Shown piece by piece: positions 8,434-17,313 of a stretch of 29,549 nt of DNA. A program made the translations under genes and the position numbers. The DNA comes from CAZJBS01 sp964544475 (lineage in GTDB: Bacteria; CLD3; SB21). The stretch is taken from contig CAZJBS010000038.1 of NCBI GenBank assembly GCA_964544475.1, positions 1-29,549 on the forward strand, written 5' to 3'. The notes below the pieces were generated by a model. The model was given only the letters and a program-made list of their open reading frames with translations, was not told the DNA's origin and did not search any database. Each line of letters starts with the position of its first letter. Positions within the stretch are counted from its first letter, which is position 1.

Positions 8434-10816
8434 CTATGCCATTCAGCCGCTCGAATTTGAGCGACTGCGGTTGTACCTCCTGGAGCACGCGCTGACGGAC
8501 ATGGGCCGCGAGCGGATCCAGGCTGTCACCCCAATGACCGATCCCGCCGCCATGGCAGCCGGACTGGCTGAGACGGTCGAAATGAAGGAGCTTCTGACGT
8601 TCGACGATGCACTGCCGTTACACGGTTTGAAGGACATACGGCCGATGCTCCGCAAGTTGCACGTGGCCGGTATGGCTTTGGGCGCTCATGAACTTCGTCC
8701 CGTATATCTCACCCTGACTACGGTCCGGCAGGTGCGGGCCTACTTCAAATCCCGCGAAGAAAAAATTCCGCTACTGTCGGCCGTGGCGGCGATGCTCGGA
8801 TCCTACACCGAGGCGGAACGCCGTATCGCGGCAACCGTCGAGGAAAACGGCGATATCAAGGATGCCGCCAGCCCCGCCCTTCGCCGCATCCGGCGTGACA
8901 TAGCCGCGAGGTCGTCGGACGTCCGGAGAAAAATTGAATCACTCGCTCGGACGTACACCGACATGGGTTACGCCACCGAACCCATCGTGACGATCCGGCA
9001 GGGGCGCATGGTCATTCCCATCAAGGATGAGTTCAAGTACACCGTGCGGGGTTTCATCCACGATGAATCCTCAAGCGGCCAGACCGTTTTCATTGAGCCG
9101 GCGGAGGCGCTGGAGATCAACAATGAAGTCCGCAAGTTGTATCTGGAAGAAAGCCGGGAAATTGAGCGCATCCTGCTGGAAATTTCGGATCTGTTGCGGC
9201 GGCATATTGATCCGATCATGCGGGACGTGGACCACCTGGGCCATTTGGAATTTGTGTATGCCAAGGCTCGTTTTGCCATTCGTCTCGGCGCAGTGAGGCC
9301 CCGGTTGAACCACACCGGCGACATCACGCTTCGCAATGCTTTTCATCCCTTGCTTCTCCTGAAAGAAATGGCCAGGTTGCCCGCTGAACGCCGAACGGTT
9401 GTGCCATTGAATCTGGACATCGGTCGTGGCCACCGGATCATCATCATTTCCGGTCCCAACGCGGGCGGCAAGACGGTGGCTTTGAAAACCGTGGGTCTGC
9501 TCGTACTCATGGTTCAATCCGGTCTATTAATCCCGGCCGGCGACGAATCCAACGTCGGTACGTTCGATCGCGTTCTTGCCGACATCGGGGATGACCAGTC
9601 GATCGAAAACGATCTCTCCACATTCTCCTCCCACGTCCGGCATTTGGCGAACATGGTGCGACTGGCTGACGAACGGTCGCTCATCCTTGTCGACGAAATC
9701 GGCAGCGGAACGGATCCCCGCGAGGGCTCTTCCCTGGCGATAAGTATCATCGAACATTTCCGCGCCCGTAACGCCGCCGCCATTGTCACGACTCACCATG
9801 GCGAACTCAAAGCGTTTGCCGAATCCGTCGAAGGTATTGAAAACGGATCCATGGAATTTGACCGGCACAGTCTGCAACCGACGTACATTTACCGTCACGG
9901 CATTCCCGGCAGCAGCTACGCCCTTGAAATCTCGCGTCGCATGGGCCTTGACGACCATGTGCTTGAGAGAGCGAGGGAAATTTCCGGGCGTGAGGTCCAA
10001 CGGACCGAAGAACTCATTCAGAACCTGCAGGCCCAGGTTCACGCCTACGAACAACGGATGAGCGACCTCAGCCGGGAAAAAGCGAGGCTGGATGGCTTGC
10101 AGAAACTGTACGATGAACGGGTGCAGGAGGCGACTGAAAAGAACAGAACGTTGCGCAGGGAGTTGATCGAGGCGAAGAAGAAAATCCTTCACGAAGCCAA
10201 CTCGCAGATCGAACAGATCATCCGCGAACTCCGCGAAAAGCCCCACGACCGCGACGTCATCCACCGTGCCCGTACCGCCGTTCGGAATGATCTCGCCCAA
10301 TCCGAAAACGAACTTCGCGCGATCGATATGGAATCCAGGACGCTTCTTCCGGTCGGCCACGTTCATGCCGGCGACCGGGTGTTCATACCGGAAATGAATC
10401 TCGATGGCGTTGTTTTGGAAGGGCCCGATGAGCGGAATCAGGTGTCGGTTGGTGTGGGATCGCTGACGCTTCGTCTGGATGTGACCAGGTTGGCCCGGAC
10501 GCTCTCGCCAGAAAACCGGGTTAAAAAACCTCTGGTCGAATCCCGCGTCGATTGGGATACGGAAAATATCGGGCACGAATGCGATCTGCGCGGATTGACC
10601 GCGGAGGAGGCGGTGACGGAGGTGGACAAGTACATTGGCGAGGCCCGGGCGCTCGGCCTTGCGCGGGTGACGATTATCCACGGCAAGGGGTCCGGCATTC
10701 TGCGGCGAAAAGTCGGCGATTTTCTCAAACGCGATTCACGGATTCAACAATTCCGATTGGGGCAATGGGGTGAGGGCGATACGGGTGTGACGGTTGTCGA
10801 ATTGAAAAACGAGTGA
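8423..10816 (+). CDS. mutS2: Endonuclease MutS2
   Basis: MutS-like ATPase with a C-terminal Smr nuclease domain. Family members suppress homologous recombination or rescue collided ribosomes, depending on the species. The protein is 797 residues (family about 780). The N-terminal helical and clamp region is followed by Walker A GPNAGGKTVALKT (about 343-355) and Walker B LILVDEIGSGTDPREGSS (about 420-437). A long charged coiled coil spans about 505-620, and the Smr domain starts near 717 with CDLRGLTAEEA and carries the VTIIHGKGSG motif. No mismatch-recognition domain is present, which separates it from MutS. The start ATG overlaps moeA by 11 bp, with GGCGGAAG just upstream. It ends 2 bp from the stop of the converging minus-strand gene. 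Confidence 0.95.
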   Translation: MDHSYAIQPLEFERLRLYLLEHALTDMGRERIQAVTPMTDPAAMAAGLAETVEMKELLTFDDALPLHGLKDIRPMLRKLHVAGMALGAHELRPVYLTLTTVRQVRAYFKSREEKIPLLSAVAAMLGSYTEAERRIAATVEENGDIKDAASPALRRIRRDIAARSSDVRRKIESLARTYTDMGYATEPIVTIRQGRMVIPIKDEFKYTVRGFIHDESSSGQTVFIEPAEALEINNEVRKLYLEESREIERILLEISDLLRRHIDPIMRDVDHLGHLEFVYAKARFAIRLGAVRPRLNHTGDITLRNAFHPLLLLKEMARLPAERRTVVPLNLDIGRGHRIIIISGPNAGGKTVALKTVGLLVLMVQSGLLIPAGDESNVGTFDRVLADIGDDQSIENDLSTFSSHVRHLANMVRLADERSLILVDEIGSGTDPREGSSLAISIIEHFRARNAAAIVTTHHGELKAFAESVEGIENGSMEFDRHSLQPTYIYRHGIPGSSYALEISRRMGLDDHVLERAREISGREVQRTEELIQNLQAQVHAYEQRMSDLSREKARLDGLQKLYDERVQEATEKNRTLRRELIEAKKKILHEANSQIEQIIRELREKPHDRDVIHRARTAVRNDLAQSENELRAIDMESRTLLPVGHVHAGDRVFIPEMNLDGVVLEGPDERNQVSVGVGSLTLRLDVTRLARTLSPENRVKKPLVESRVDWDTENIGHECDLRGLTAEEAVTEVDKYIGEARALGLARVTIIHGKGSGILRRKVGDFLKRDSRIQQFRLGQWGEGDTGVTVVELKNE

Positions 10817-10818
10817 GT

Positions 10819-11376
10819 CTATTCGTCCCAGAGGCTCCGGTAATACTCCTGATAGAAAGCCGTGACCATCTCCACGAGGGACGCTTCGGCGGCTTCCGGG
10901 GACGATCCGGCGAGCGCTGCGGTTTCGGCATGAAAGTTCAGCGCCTGGATGCGATCGAGGAGTTGCTGGATGTCTTTTTCCGTTGAAATGTCCGCGTCAT
11001 TTTCGACGGCCAGATCGAACAACACCGACAGAAAATAGGATGTGTCGATTTCGTCAAACAGGTACCGTTCGATCAATTTGCGCAGCGTCCGCTTGAAAAC
11101 CTGTTTCCGGTCCTTCGTGTTGACGGCATCGCCGGTGATGGACTCCCGGATCGCATACACGTAGTCTCTCGAAACCTCCGATGCCTCTTTGCCGGACAAT
11201 TCAATGAGATACTTTTCGATGTAGTTCTTGCGGCCGCGTTTATTGGCCGACAGCATCATCATGGGCACGGTGGCGTTGATGAGTTCTTTGCCGGAGATAT
11301 AGCCCAGAAGAAACTGATCCAGCAATTCGATCATCTGTTTTTTCAGACTCTTTCGCACTTCCGGACGGGGTTCCAT
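10819..11376 (-). CDS. Hypothetical protein, last gene of the minus-strand cluster
   Basis: I do not recognise this 185-residue protein. It is predicted to be mostly alpha-helical and cytoplasmic, with no signal peptide, membrane segment or metal-binding motif. Notable stretches are MIELLDQFLLGYISGKEL near the N-terminus, the basic segment LSANKRGRKNYIEKYL, a second basic segment KDRKQVFKRTLRKLIERYLF, and an acidic C-terminus ending YYRSLWDE. The ATG starts 3 bp downstream of the preceding gene's TGA, so it is almost certainly co-transcribed with the PD40 lipoprotein and asnS. The stop lies 2 bp from the mutS2 stop on the other strand. Gene-like spacing and lack of overlap support it being a real gene. 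Confidence 0.7.
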   Translation of the reverse strand: MEPRPEVRKSLKKQMIELLDQFLLGYISGKELINATVPMMMLSANKRGRKNYIEKYLIELSGKEASEVSRDYVYAIRESITGDAVNTKDRKQVFKRTLRKLIERYLFDEIDTSYFLSVLFDLAVENDADISTEKDIQQLLDRIQALNFHAETAALAGSSPEAAEASLVEMVTAFYQEYYRSLWDE

Positions 11377-11379
11377 GAC

Positions 11380-12375
11380 TCACTTGCGCCGCCAGATGGG
11401 GTAGGATGCATATTTGTCGTTCAGGAACTTTCTTTCGCTTGTTCCGTCAATCTTTATCACATAGAGATAGCTTTTGCGATTGGAGCCAAACTTGGAATAA
11501 AGGAGTTCTGTCCCATCGGGTGACCATGCAGCGTCCGCATTGTTGCCCGATGTCGTGATGGTATCCAGGCCGGAACCATCCGGATTGATCGTATAGATCT
11601 GTAAGGAATCGCTATTGTGTTTCCACAACGTCGATGTGAAGGCGATCCTGTCCCCGGACGGTGAAAACCTGGGGCGGCGCTTGATCGTGCCCGGCAAATC
11701 GGTTAATTGCGTTTTGCCGGTTCCATTGCGATTCATGATCCACAGTTCTTCTCTTCCTGACCTCGAAGATGAATAGACGATTTTTGTTCCATCGTGCGAA
11801 AATGACGGGAAACAGTAGTAATTGATGGCATCGATATCCGACGTCAGTTTGGTCGGCAACGGGTCGCCGGACAACGAGTCCGACAACGTCGAATAGTAGA
11901 TGTTGAAATAGCCTTCGACGTCGGATATGAAAGTCATGTGGGTTCCATCCGGATGCCAGTCGGGACGCGCATTCAGTGTGCCATTATACGAAGGGATGCT
12001 AACGATAGTGTCGAATGTGACGCTTTCAATTGCCTGCGTCAAGCTGCAGTCCATTTTGAAAACATAGATATTCGAATGCAGCACTTCACCCTGGTAGGAA
12101 TCTTCGATGTTTGTGAATGCATACTTGCGCCCATCGGGCGACCATGTCGGATCCAATTGCCCGTACGTCTCAAAAATCGAAGTTAAATTCCACTGTTGGT
12201 CTGGAAAAGTATCCTTCACGCCAATGATCTCATAGCTACCGCTACTCTGGGAAACAAAAAGTATGTCAAGCTGTTCTTCGCTGAGATCAATGGTCGGGAG
12301 GGTTTCTATCGTGTCATCGCATCCGGCAAAGTGGAAAAGCAACATTACAAGAATAACATGAGGCGCTCGTTTCAT
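11380..12375 (-). CDS. TolB-like PD40 beta-propeller lipoprotein
   Basis: Exported lipoprotein of 331 residues. MKRAPHVILVMLLFHFAGC gives a lipobox (FAGC, Cys19). The rest consists of repeated PD40/WD40-like blades with the diagnostic W/F-S-P-D-G core: DPTWSPDGRKYAFT, RPDWHPDGTHMTFIS, FPSFSHDGTKIVYSS, RPRFSPSGDRIAFTS and NADAAWSPDGTELLYS, with a last partial blade YPIWRRK. This matches the C-terminal propeller of TolB, but the TolB N-terminal domain is absent and no tol-pal genes are adjacent, so it should not be called TolB. Proteins of this kind are thought to bind other proteins or oligosaccharides at the envelope. It lies 10 bp after asnS and 3 bp before the unknown gene. Confidence 0.85.
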   Translation of the reverse strand: MKRAPHVILVMLLFHFAGCDDTIETLPTIDLSEEQLDILFVSQSSGSYEIIGVKDTFPDQQWNLTSIFETYGQLDPTWSPDGRKYAFTNIEDSYQGEVLHSNIYVFKMDCSLTQAIESVTFDTIVSIPSYNGTLNARPDWHPDGTHMTFISDVEGYFNIYYSTLSDSLSGDPLPTKLTSDIDAINYYCFPSFSHDGTKIVYSSSRSGREELWIMNRNGTGKTQLTDLPGTIKRRPRFSPSGDRIAFTSTLWKHNSDSLQIYTINPDGSGLDTITTSGNNADAAWSPDGTELLYSKFGSNRKSYLYVIKIDGTSERKFLNDKYASYPIWRRK

Positions 12376-12385
12376 AGTCTGTCTT

Positions 12386-13690
12386 TCATGGTTTGAGTCG
12401 ATGAATCATTCGTGCAAACGGGATGGTCTCGCGCACGTGTTGCAGTCCGCATATCCAGGCGACGGTTCTTTCGACGCCGAGGCCAAATCCGGAATGGGGC
12501 ACGCTGCCGAATTTCCGAAGGTCCAGATACCAGTTGAAGGCTTCCTCCGGCAGTTGGTGTTCGCGAATACGACCCAACAGCACATCGTAATCGTCCTCGC
12601 GCTGGCTGCCTCCGACGATCTCTCCATAACCCTCCGGAGCCAGAATATCCATGGCCAGCGCTTTGTCGGGTTCGTTGGGATCTCTTTTCATGTAGAACGC
12701 TTTGACGATGGCCGGATAGTGATGAACGATGACCGGTCGGTCGAATTTTTCCGAAATGGCCGATTCGTCGGGAGCGCCGAAATCATTGCCGTATTCAAAA
12801 GGCAATCCGGCGGCATGAATGATCTTGACCGCTTCGTCATAGTGAATCCTTGGAAAGGGCGCCTTGACACTGGTCAGTTTGGTCACGTCGCGCTCAATGG
12901 TGGCCAACTCCGCCGCGCGGGTTTTTAGCACGGTTTGAACGATGTACTCCAGGAAGTCCTCCGCCAGGGCCATGTTATCGTTCAGGTCGTTGAACGCCAC
13001 TTCCGGTTCCACCATCCAGAATTCCGTCAGGTGGCGGCGGGTTTTCGATTTTTCCGCGCGGAACGTGGGGCCGAAACAGTACACCTTGCCAAGCGCCATC
13101 GCGCCGGCTTCGGCATACAACTGCCCACTCTGAGTGAGATAGGCTGTGGAATCGAAGTAGTCGGTTTCAAACAGCGTTGAGGTGCCTTCGCAAGCCGCCG
13201 GTGTGAAGATCGGCGTATCCACCAGTGTGAATCCGCGCCCATCAAAAAAATCACGGATGGCCTTGATAATCGTATGGCGAATACGCAGGATGGCATGTTG
13301 GTTTTTCGATCGCAGCCACAGATGCCGGTTGTCCATCAGGAATTCCGGGCCGTGTTCCTTCGGAGTGATCGGGTATTCGCGGGCCACATGAATGGCCCGG
13401 ATTTCCTGCACCTGCATTTCATATCCGCCCGGCGCCCGTTCATCCTTGCGGATCTGGCCGGTCACTTCAAGGGATGATTCCTGCGTCAACGCATCCGAAA
13501 TTTCCACGGTCTCAACAGACACGCCCGGTTTGTAAACCGTGCACTGTATCGTACCCGTTCCGTCGCGGACCAGAAGAAATTCCAGTTTGCCGCTCGATCG
13601 TTTATGATACAGCCAGCCCTTCAAGGAGACGGTCGCCCCATCAGAGACTTTACCGGAAATGATATCCTCAATGTACATTCTGCCTTCCAT
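12386..13690 (-). CDS. asnS: Asparagine--tRNA ligase
   Basis: Class IIb aminoacyl-tRNA synthetase that charges tRNA-Asn. The 434-residue protein has an N-terminal OB-fold anticodon domain (about 1-100, SLKGWLYHKRSSGKLEFLL). It then shows class II motif 2 (FRAEKSKTRRHLTEFWMVEPE) and motif 3 (SGFGLGVERTVAWICGL). TEFWMVEPE with PFARMIHRLKP at the C-terminus is typical of AsnRS rather than AspRS. The ATG at 13690 has AGGAG 6 nt upstream; a second in-frame ATG four codons later is possible. It lies 26 bp after the GWxTD gene in the minus-strand cluster. A dedicated AsnRS implies that Asn-tRNA can be made directly. Confidence 0.94.
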   Translation of the reverse strand: MEGRMYIEDIISGKVSDGATVSLKGWLYHKRSSGKLEFLLVRDGTGTIQCTVYKPGVSVETVEISDALTQESSLEVTGQIRKDERAPGGYEMQVQEIRAIHVAREYPITPKEHGPEFLMDNRHLWLRSKNQHAILRIRHTIIKAIRDFFDGRGFTLVDTPIFTPAACEGTSTLFETDYFDSTAYLTQSGQLYAEAGAMALGKVYCFGPTFRAEKSKTRRHLTEFWMVEPEVAFNDLNDNMALAEDFLEYIVQTVLKTRAAELATIERDVTKLTSVKAPFPRIHYDEAVKIIHAAGLPFEYGNDFGAPDESAISEKFDRPVIVHHYPAIVKAFYMKRDPNEPDKALAMDILAPEGYGEIVGGSQREDDYDVLLGRIREHQLPEEAFNWYLDLRKFGSVPHSGFGLGVERTVAWICGLQHVRETIPFARMIHRLKP

Positions 13691-13716
13691 TCAGCGCTCC
13701 TGTTTATCCGCCGTAT

Positions 13717-15129
13717 TCAAAAGTTCTTCAAATCCTCCTGCCATCTCGTGTTGTTGTATTCGCCGCGTGCGTTGGAGTGTACGAGCATTGGTACACTCAT
13801 GCCGCTCTTGTCGGCAAAAACAAAAATGGTCTGAGTGGGCTGGTCTTTCAATTGAAAATAGTACCAAATCTGGTATGGCGGGAGGTTCGGTTCGAAATCA
13901 TGTTTCTCAACCTGAGCCGGGGGTCCATAGACAACAAAAACCCTTCCCATGTCTGTTTTCCATCCGGGTCGGTTTTGGGAGGAAAACTGCTGATTAGCTC
14001 TTTCATAGCGGACAAGATACTCCGTCAGAGCTTCATTGGCTTGCGTGCCGGGCGATGGATCCCGATCCTTCCAAAACTTATCGAGATATCTTCTTTGCCC
14101 GTCGGCATCGCCGATATCTTTGAAAATCTTTCTTTCATTATCGGATCCGATCAGTGAAACAATGTTCGCAGCGCGCTCAAGTCCTTTCTCATCGACATTC
14201 GAAAAATAGGTTCCATTTCCGGCGGTCACTTCTGTCAGAGATTCGCCTTGCCTGTAAACTACAAATATCTCAGTGGCCTGAGTGGTTTGGTCCGTGGCCT
14301 CGTCGGTCACGCGAACCACCAGTTGGTACCGGCCTGTCACAAGAGACAACACATTGATCGAATTAAGGATGACGGCTGTGGGACCGATCTTGTTGATGGT
14401 TTTTGCCGGATATTCCTTGATCACGTTCCCGGCCACATCGGTGACGGTGTATTCAACTTTGTATGTGTCGTTGCGACCTTCCGTATACGCCAGATTGTAC
14501 ACTTCGGCATATATGAAAAGCCTTGGCAGGTTGGTTCCGAAGAGTCTGGAGGGATTCGGGATGACCGTGAATCCGTTCTTCACAAACATGGCGTCAGGGG
14601 CTCCGCCTTTTTGGACCTGGGAAGCGACCTGTACGTCGCTGAGGGACAGTGAGGAACCGGCGTAGGACGGCAATTCAAGCGGACCTTCGCTGATGCCAAT
14701 CCGGCTCGTATCGGTCTCGTCACGCAATTCCACACGCAGGACATACTTGCCCGGTTTTGAGAGGCAATTCAGTTCGAACAACAACGGCACTTCACTGGCC
14801 GTATCCGCCGCGGCAATTTGGCCACCCGGGCCTGAATGCCACGATCTCTCATAAACCGCGCGGTCATTCTCTCGCTGTTTCAGGATCAGACGTCCCGAAT
14901 AGGCCGTACCGTAGCCGGAATCGCGCGCTGCCAATCGAAACTGACGGCGATCCACATAGCCGTGCAATTGCCAGTACGTCGAATCGGGATTTGCAAACAT
15001 CTTGTAAGCCGACGCATCGATATAAAACGCAATAGGCCCCGTGTTCTTGAGCTGATCCTGGGCGTTGATCACTCCGGCGGCAAGGCCCATCGTCCAAATC
15101 AGGCAAAACGGCGTCAGAAACATTTTCAT
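13717..15129 (-). CDS. Secreted GWxTD domain-containing protein (second copy)
   Basis: Paralogue of the protein at 4395-5729, 470 residues, with a Sec signal peptide (MKMFLTPFCLIWTMGLAAGVI, cleavage near INAQ). The middle is beta-rich, with Ig-like wording such as YKVEYTVTDVAGNVIKEYP and GRYQLVVRVTDEATDQ. The C-terminal domain has YLDKFWKDRDPSPGTQANE and then GWKTD at about 389-393, followed by MGRVFVVYGPPAQVE and YQIWYYFQ. The open frame could start at a TTG at 15141, but ATG 15129 is better: it has GGAG 6 nt upstream and begins the signal peptide directly. It lies between engB (46 bp upstream) and asnS (26 bp downstream). Both GWxTD copies retain the GWxTD, GPP/AAP and IWYY motifs. The domain's function is unknown. 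Confidence 0.88.
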   Translation of the reverse strand: MKMFLTPFCLIWTMGLAAGVINAQDQLKNTGPIAFYIDASAYKMFANPDSTYWQLHGYVDRRQFRLAARDSGYGTAYSGRLILKQRENDRAVYERSWHSGPGGQIAAADTASEVPLLFELNCLSKPGKYVLRVELRDETDTSRIGISEGPLELPSYAGSSLSLSDVQVASQVQKGGAPDAMFVKNGFTVIPNPSRLFGTNLPRLFIYAEVYNLAYTEGRNDTYKVEYTVTDVAGNVIKEYPAKTINKIGPTAVILNSINVLSLVTGRYQLVVRVTDEATDQTTQATEIFVVYRQGESLTEVTAGNGTYFSNVDEKGLERAANIVSLIGSDNERKIFKDIGDADGQRRYLDKFWKDRDPSPGTQANEALTEYLVRYERANQQFSSQNRPGWKTDMGRVFVVYGPPAQVEKHDFEPNLPPYQIWYYFQLKDQPTQTIFVFADKSGMSVPMLVHSNARGEYNNTRWQEDLKNF

Positions 15130-15175
15130 GGAATGCTCCAATGCTCTTGGGTGAAAGGTTGATAGTCAGGTGAAC

Positions 15176-15760
15176 TCAAGTCAAACCTCTCTCTCTCAGA
15201 ATTTCTCGGATCAAATGATGACCTTCTTTTTTTTTCCCGGATACGGCCAGCACGTTTTCGGCCGGCGCAAATGCCTTCGATGAACGGATGGCCTCCAGGG
15301 CCGATGTTCGTTCGGAGGACCTCAGACGATCCGCTTTGTTGGCGAGGATCACAAACGGCAGTCGATAATAGGCCAACCATTCGGCCATTTGGCGGTCCGA
15401 AGCTTGTATGGGAATGCTCATATCCACGATAAGCAGCACCAGGATGGCCGCGTGTTCCAGGCTGAACCAATCTTCCACGAGCGACTTCCATTCACGGCGC
15501 TCGCGTTGGGATACTTTGGCGTAACCGTAACCAGGCAGGTCCACCCAAAAACATGATCGATTGACCAGAAAATAGTTGAGGCACCGGGTTTTGCCGGGTG
15601 TCCGGCTGATCCGCGCCATATCCCGTCCGGCGAGCGTATTGATCCATGTGGATTTGCCCACATTGGAACGTCCCGCAAACGCCAGAACGGGAAGATTCTG
15701 CTGTGGCACATCGGCCACTGTAACCACACTGCGAACAAATTCGATGGACTCAATTTTCAT
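15176..15760 (-). CDS. engB: Ribosome biogenesis GTP-binding protein EngB (YsxC/YihA)
   Basis: Small TRAFAC GTPase needed for late 50S subunit assembly. The 194-residue length is typical. Motifs are G1 AGRSNVGKST (29-38), G2 around RTPGKT, G3 DLPGYGYAKVS, G4 as NKADR and a G5-like SGKKKEG. It starts 19 bp downstream of lpdA with no strong Shine-Dalgarno. YsxC-like GTPases usually sit beside clp/lon in many bacteria; here the neighbours are lpdA and a GWxTD gene. The C-terminus (HHLIREILRERGLT) is complete. Confidence 0.94.
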   Translation of the reverse strand: MKIESIEFVRSVVTVADVPQQNLPVLAFAGRSNVGKSTWINTLAGRDMARISRTPGKTRCLNYFLVNRSCFWVDLPGYGYAKVSQRERREWKSLVEDWFSLEHAAILVLLIVDMSIPIQASDRQMAEWLAYYRLPFVILANKADRLRSSERTSALEAIRSSKAFAPAENVLAVSGKKKEGHHLIREILRERGLT

Positions 15761-15779
15761 TCAGCCGTTGCCGTGCCGG

Positions 15780-17180
15780 TCATATGTGAATGGCCTCGCC
15801 ATACGCATCCAGGGAAGCCTCCATCATGGCCTCGGCCAACGTCGGATGAGCGTGAATGGTATGCCCGATCGCATCGTAAGTGGCTTCCAGCGATTTGGCG
15901 ATGCCAAATTCGGCGATCATCTCGGTGGCCTCCGAACCCAGGATGTGCGCGCCCAGCAATTCGCCATATTTGGCATCAAAGATCACTTTGACCAGTCCGT
16001 CACGTTCCTGGATGGCGCGGGCTTTGCCGCTTGCCGAAAAAGGAAAGCGGCCGACTTTGACGTTATGGCCCTGTTCCTTGGCCTTTTTTTCGGTCAGACC
16101 GATCGACGCCACCTGAGGTTGGCAGTATGTGCAACCGGGAATCGAGTTGTAGTCAATGGGATGTACATCCCGGCCGGCTATTTTTTCCACGCAGACAATG
16201 CCTTCATGAGAGGCCACATGGGCCAGCCAGGGCGGACCGATGATGTCTCCGATGGCATACACCCCCGGGACGTTGGTGCGGTAATAGGGGTCCACTTTGA
16301 TCCATCCTTTTTCAAGCGCCACGCCGGCCTTTTCAAGACCGATGTGCTCGGTATTTCCCTGCACTCCAATGGCCACCAGACATTGGTCGGCTTCGATTTT
16401 TTTGGAACCATCTTTCGAGGCCACGGTGAGCGTCACGCCCGCCGCGCCGACGTCCACTTTGTCAACCTTCGTATCCGTGAGAATGGTCATGCCCTTCTTG
16501 GCATACAGTTTCGCCAAAGCTTGCGAGACTTCTTCATCTTCAACGGGTAATATCGTCGGCATCATTTCCACGATCGTAACCTTGGCGCCGAAAGCGTGAA
16601 AGAAATATGCAAATTCAATACCGATGGCGCCTGCCCCGATTATAACGATGGATTTGGGTACTTCTTCCACGACCATGGCTTCGGTGCTCGTCAAGATGCG
16701 TTTTCCGTCGGCTTTGAGATTGGGCAACATTCTTGCGCGGGCTCCCGTGGCCACAATCGTGTGTTTGGCCGTCACTTTCGCCGTGTCTTTGCCGGAAGCA
16801 TCGGCCACGATCAGCGTATTCTTATCCGAAAACCGGCCGGTACCTTTGATCACCTCAATCTTATTCTTCTTCATCAGGAAATCGCCGCCCTTGGAGTTGG
16901 CTTCGGCCACGTCACGGCTGCGCTTGATGACCTGCTTGAAGTCGAATTTCAGATTATCGAACGTGTAACCCCAGTCTTTCGCATGTTTGAGGGTTTCGTA
17001 AATCTCGGCGTTCTTCAGCAATGCTTTGGTGGGAATGCATCCCCAATTGACGCATACCCCGCCAATTTTTTCTCGTTCGACCACGGCTGTCTTCATTCCC
17101 AGTTGGGCAGCCCGGATGGCCGCCACGTAGCCGCCGGGACCGCCTCCAAGCACCACGACATCGAACTGTTTTGTATCCAT
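15780..17180 (-). CDS. lpdA: Dihydrolipoyl dehydrogenase
   Basis: FAD-dependent E3 component that reoxidises dihydrolipoamide in 2-oxoacid dehydrogenase complexes or the glycine cleavage system, reducing NAD+. It has 466 residues. The N-terminal FAD motif is VVVLGGGPGGYVAA (8-21), and the redox disulfide is in GGVCVNWGCIPTKAL (Cys43 and Cys48). A second Rossmann motif, IVIIGAGAIGIEFA, binds NAD. The C-terminal catalytic His-Glu pair is in HAHPTLAEAMMEA (about His445 and Glu450). AGAGGA lies 9 nt before the ATG. No E1, E2 or lipoyl-attachment genes are nearby, so its partner complex cannot be read from this window. It is the first gene of the minus-strand cluster and divergent from the FmdB-like gene. 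Confidence 0.96.
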   Translation of the reverse strand: MDTKQFDVVVLGGGPGGYVAAIRAAQLGMKTAVVEREKIGGVCVNWGCIPTKALLKNAEIYETLKHAKDWGYTFDNLKFDFKQVIKRSRDVAEANSKGGDFLMKKNKIEVIKGTGRFSDKNTLIVADASGKDTAKVTAKHTIVATGARARMLPNLKADGKRILTSTEAMVVEEVPKSIVIIGAGAIGIEFAYFFHAFGAKVTIVEMMPTILPVEDEEVSQALAKLYAKKGMTILTDTKVDKVDVGAAGVTLTVASKDGSKKIEADQCLVAIGVQGNTEHIGLEKAGVALEKGWIKVDPYYRTNVPGVYAIGDIIGPPWLAHVASHEGIVCVEKIAGRDVHPIDYNSIPGCTYCQPQVASIGLTEKKAKEQGHNVKVGRFPFSASGKARAIQERDGLVKVIFDAKYGELLGAHILGSEATEMIAEFGIAKSLEATYDAIGHTIHAHPTLAEAMMEASLDAYGEAIHI

Positions 17181-17313
17181 CTGTGAATATCCTCTTGATT
17201 GGATTTCTTTTTTGCGCTAACTTAAGGTGTTTCAACCGTTTATTTGTTGTGCTCTGGAAAACTGATATTAGATAAACCGTCCTAAAGAATCAACGTTTTT
17301 TAGCGGGGTCGAA
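17181..17313. promoter_or_regulatory. Divergent intergenic region, lpdA / FmdB-like gene
   Basis: This 133-bp, relatively AT-rich stretch separates two divergent starts and must hold the promoter of the minus-strand cluster and probably one for the plus-strand genes. A weak sigma70-like pair can be drawn on the plus strand (TTGTTG near 17244, TATTAG near 17266), but it is not convincing. No strong palindrome is visible. The regulatory role is inferred from the layout. Confidence 0.35.

Noticed and set aside
9527..10681. Long open frame (384 codons) on the minus strand inside mutS2
   Set aside because: It is antisense to an intact, well-conserved gene, has no recognisable domains and is explained by codon bias of the GC-rich sense strand.
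13889..13899. TPsiC-arm-like sequence GGTTCGAAATC
   Set aside because: It lies within the coding sequence of the second GWxTD gene and has no acceptor, D or anticodon arms around it.
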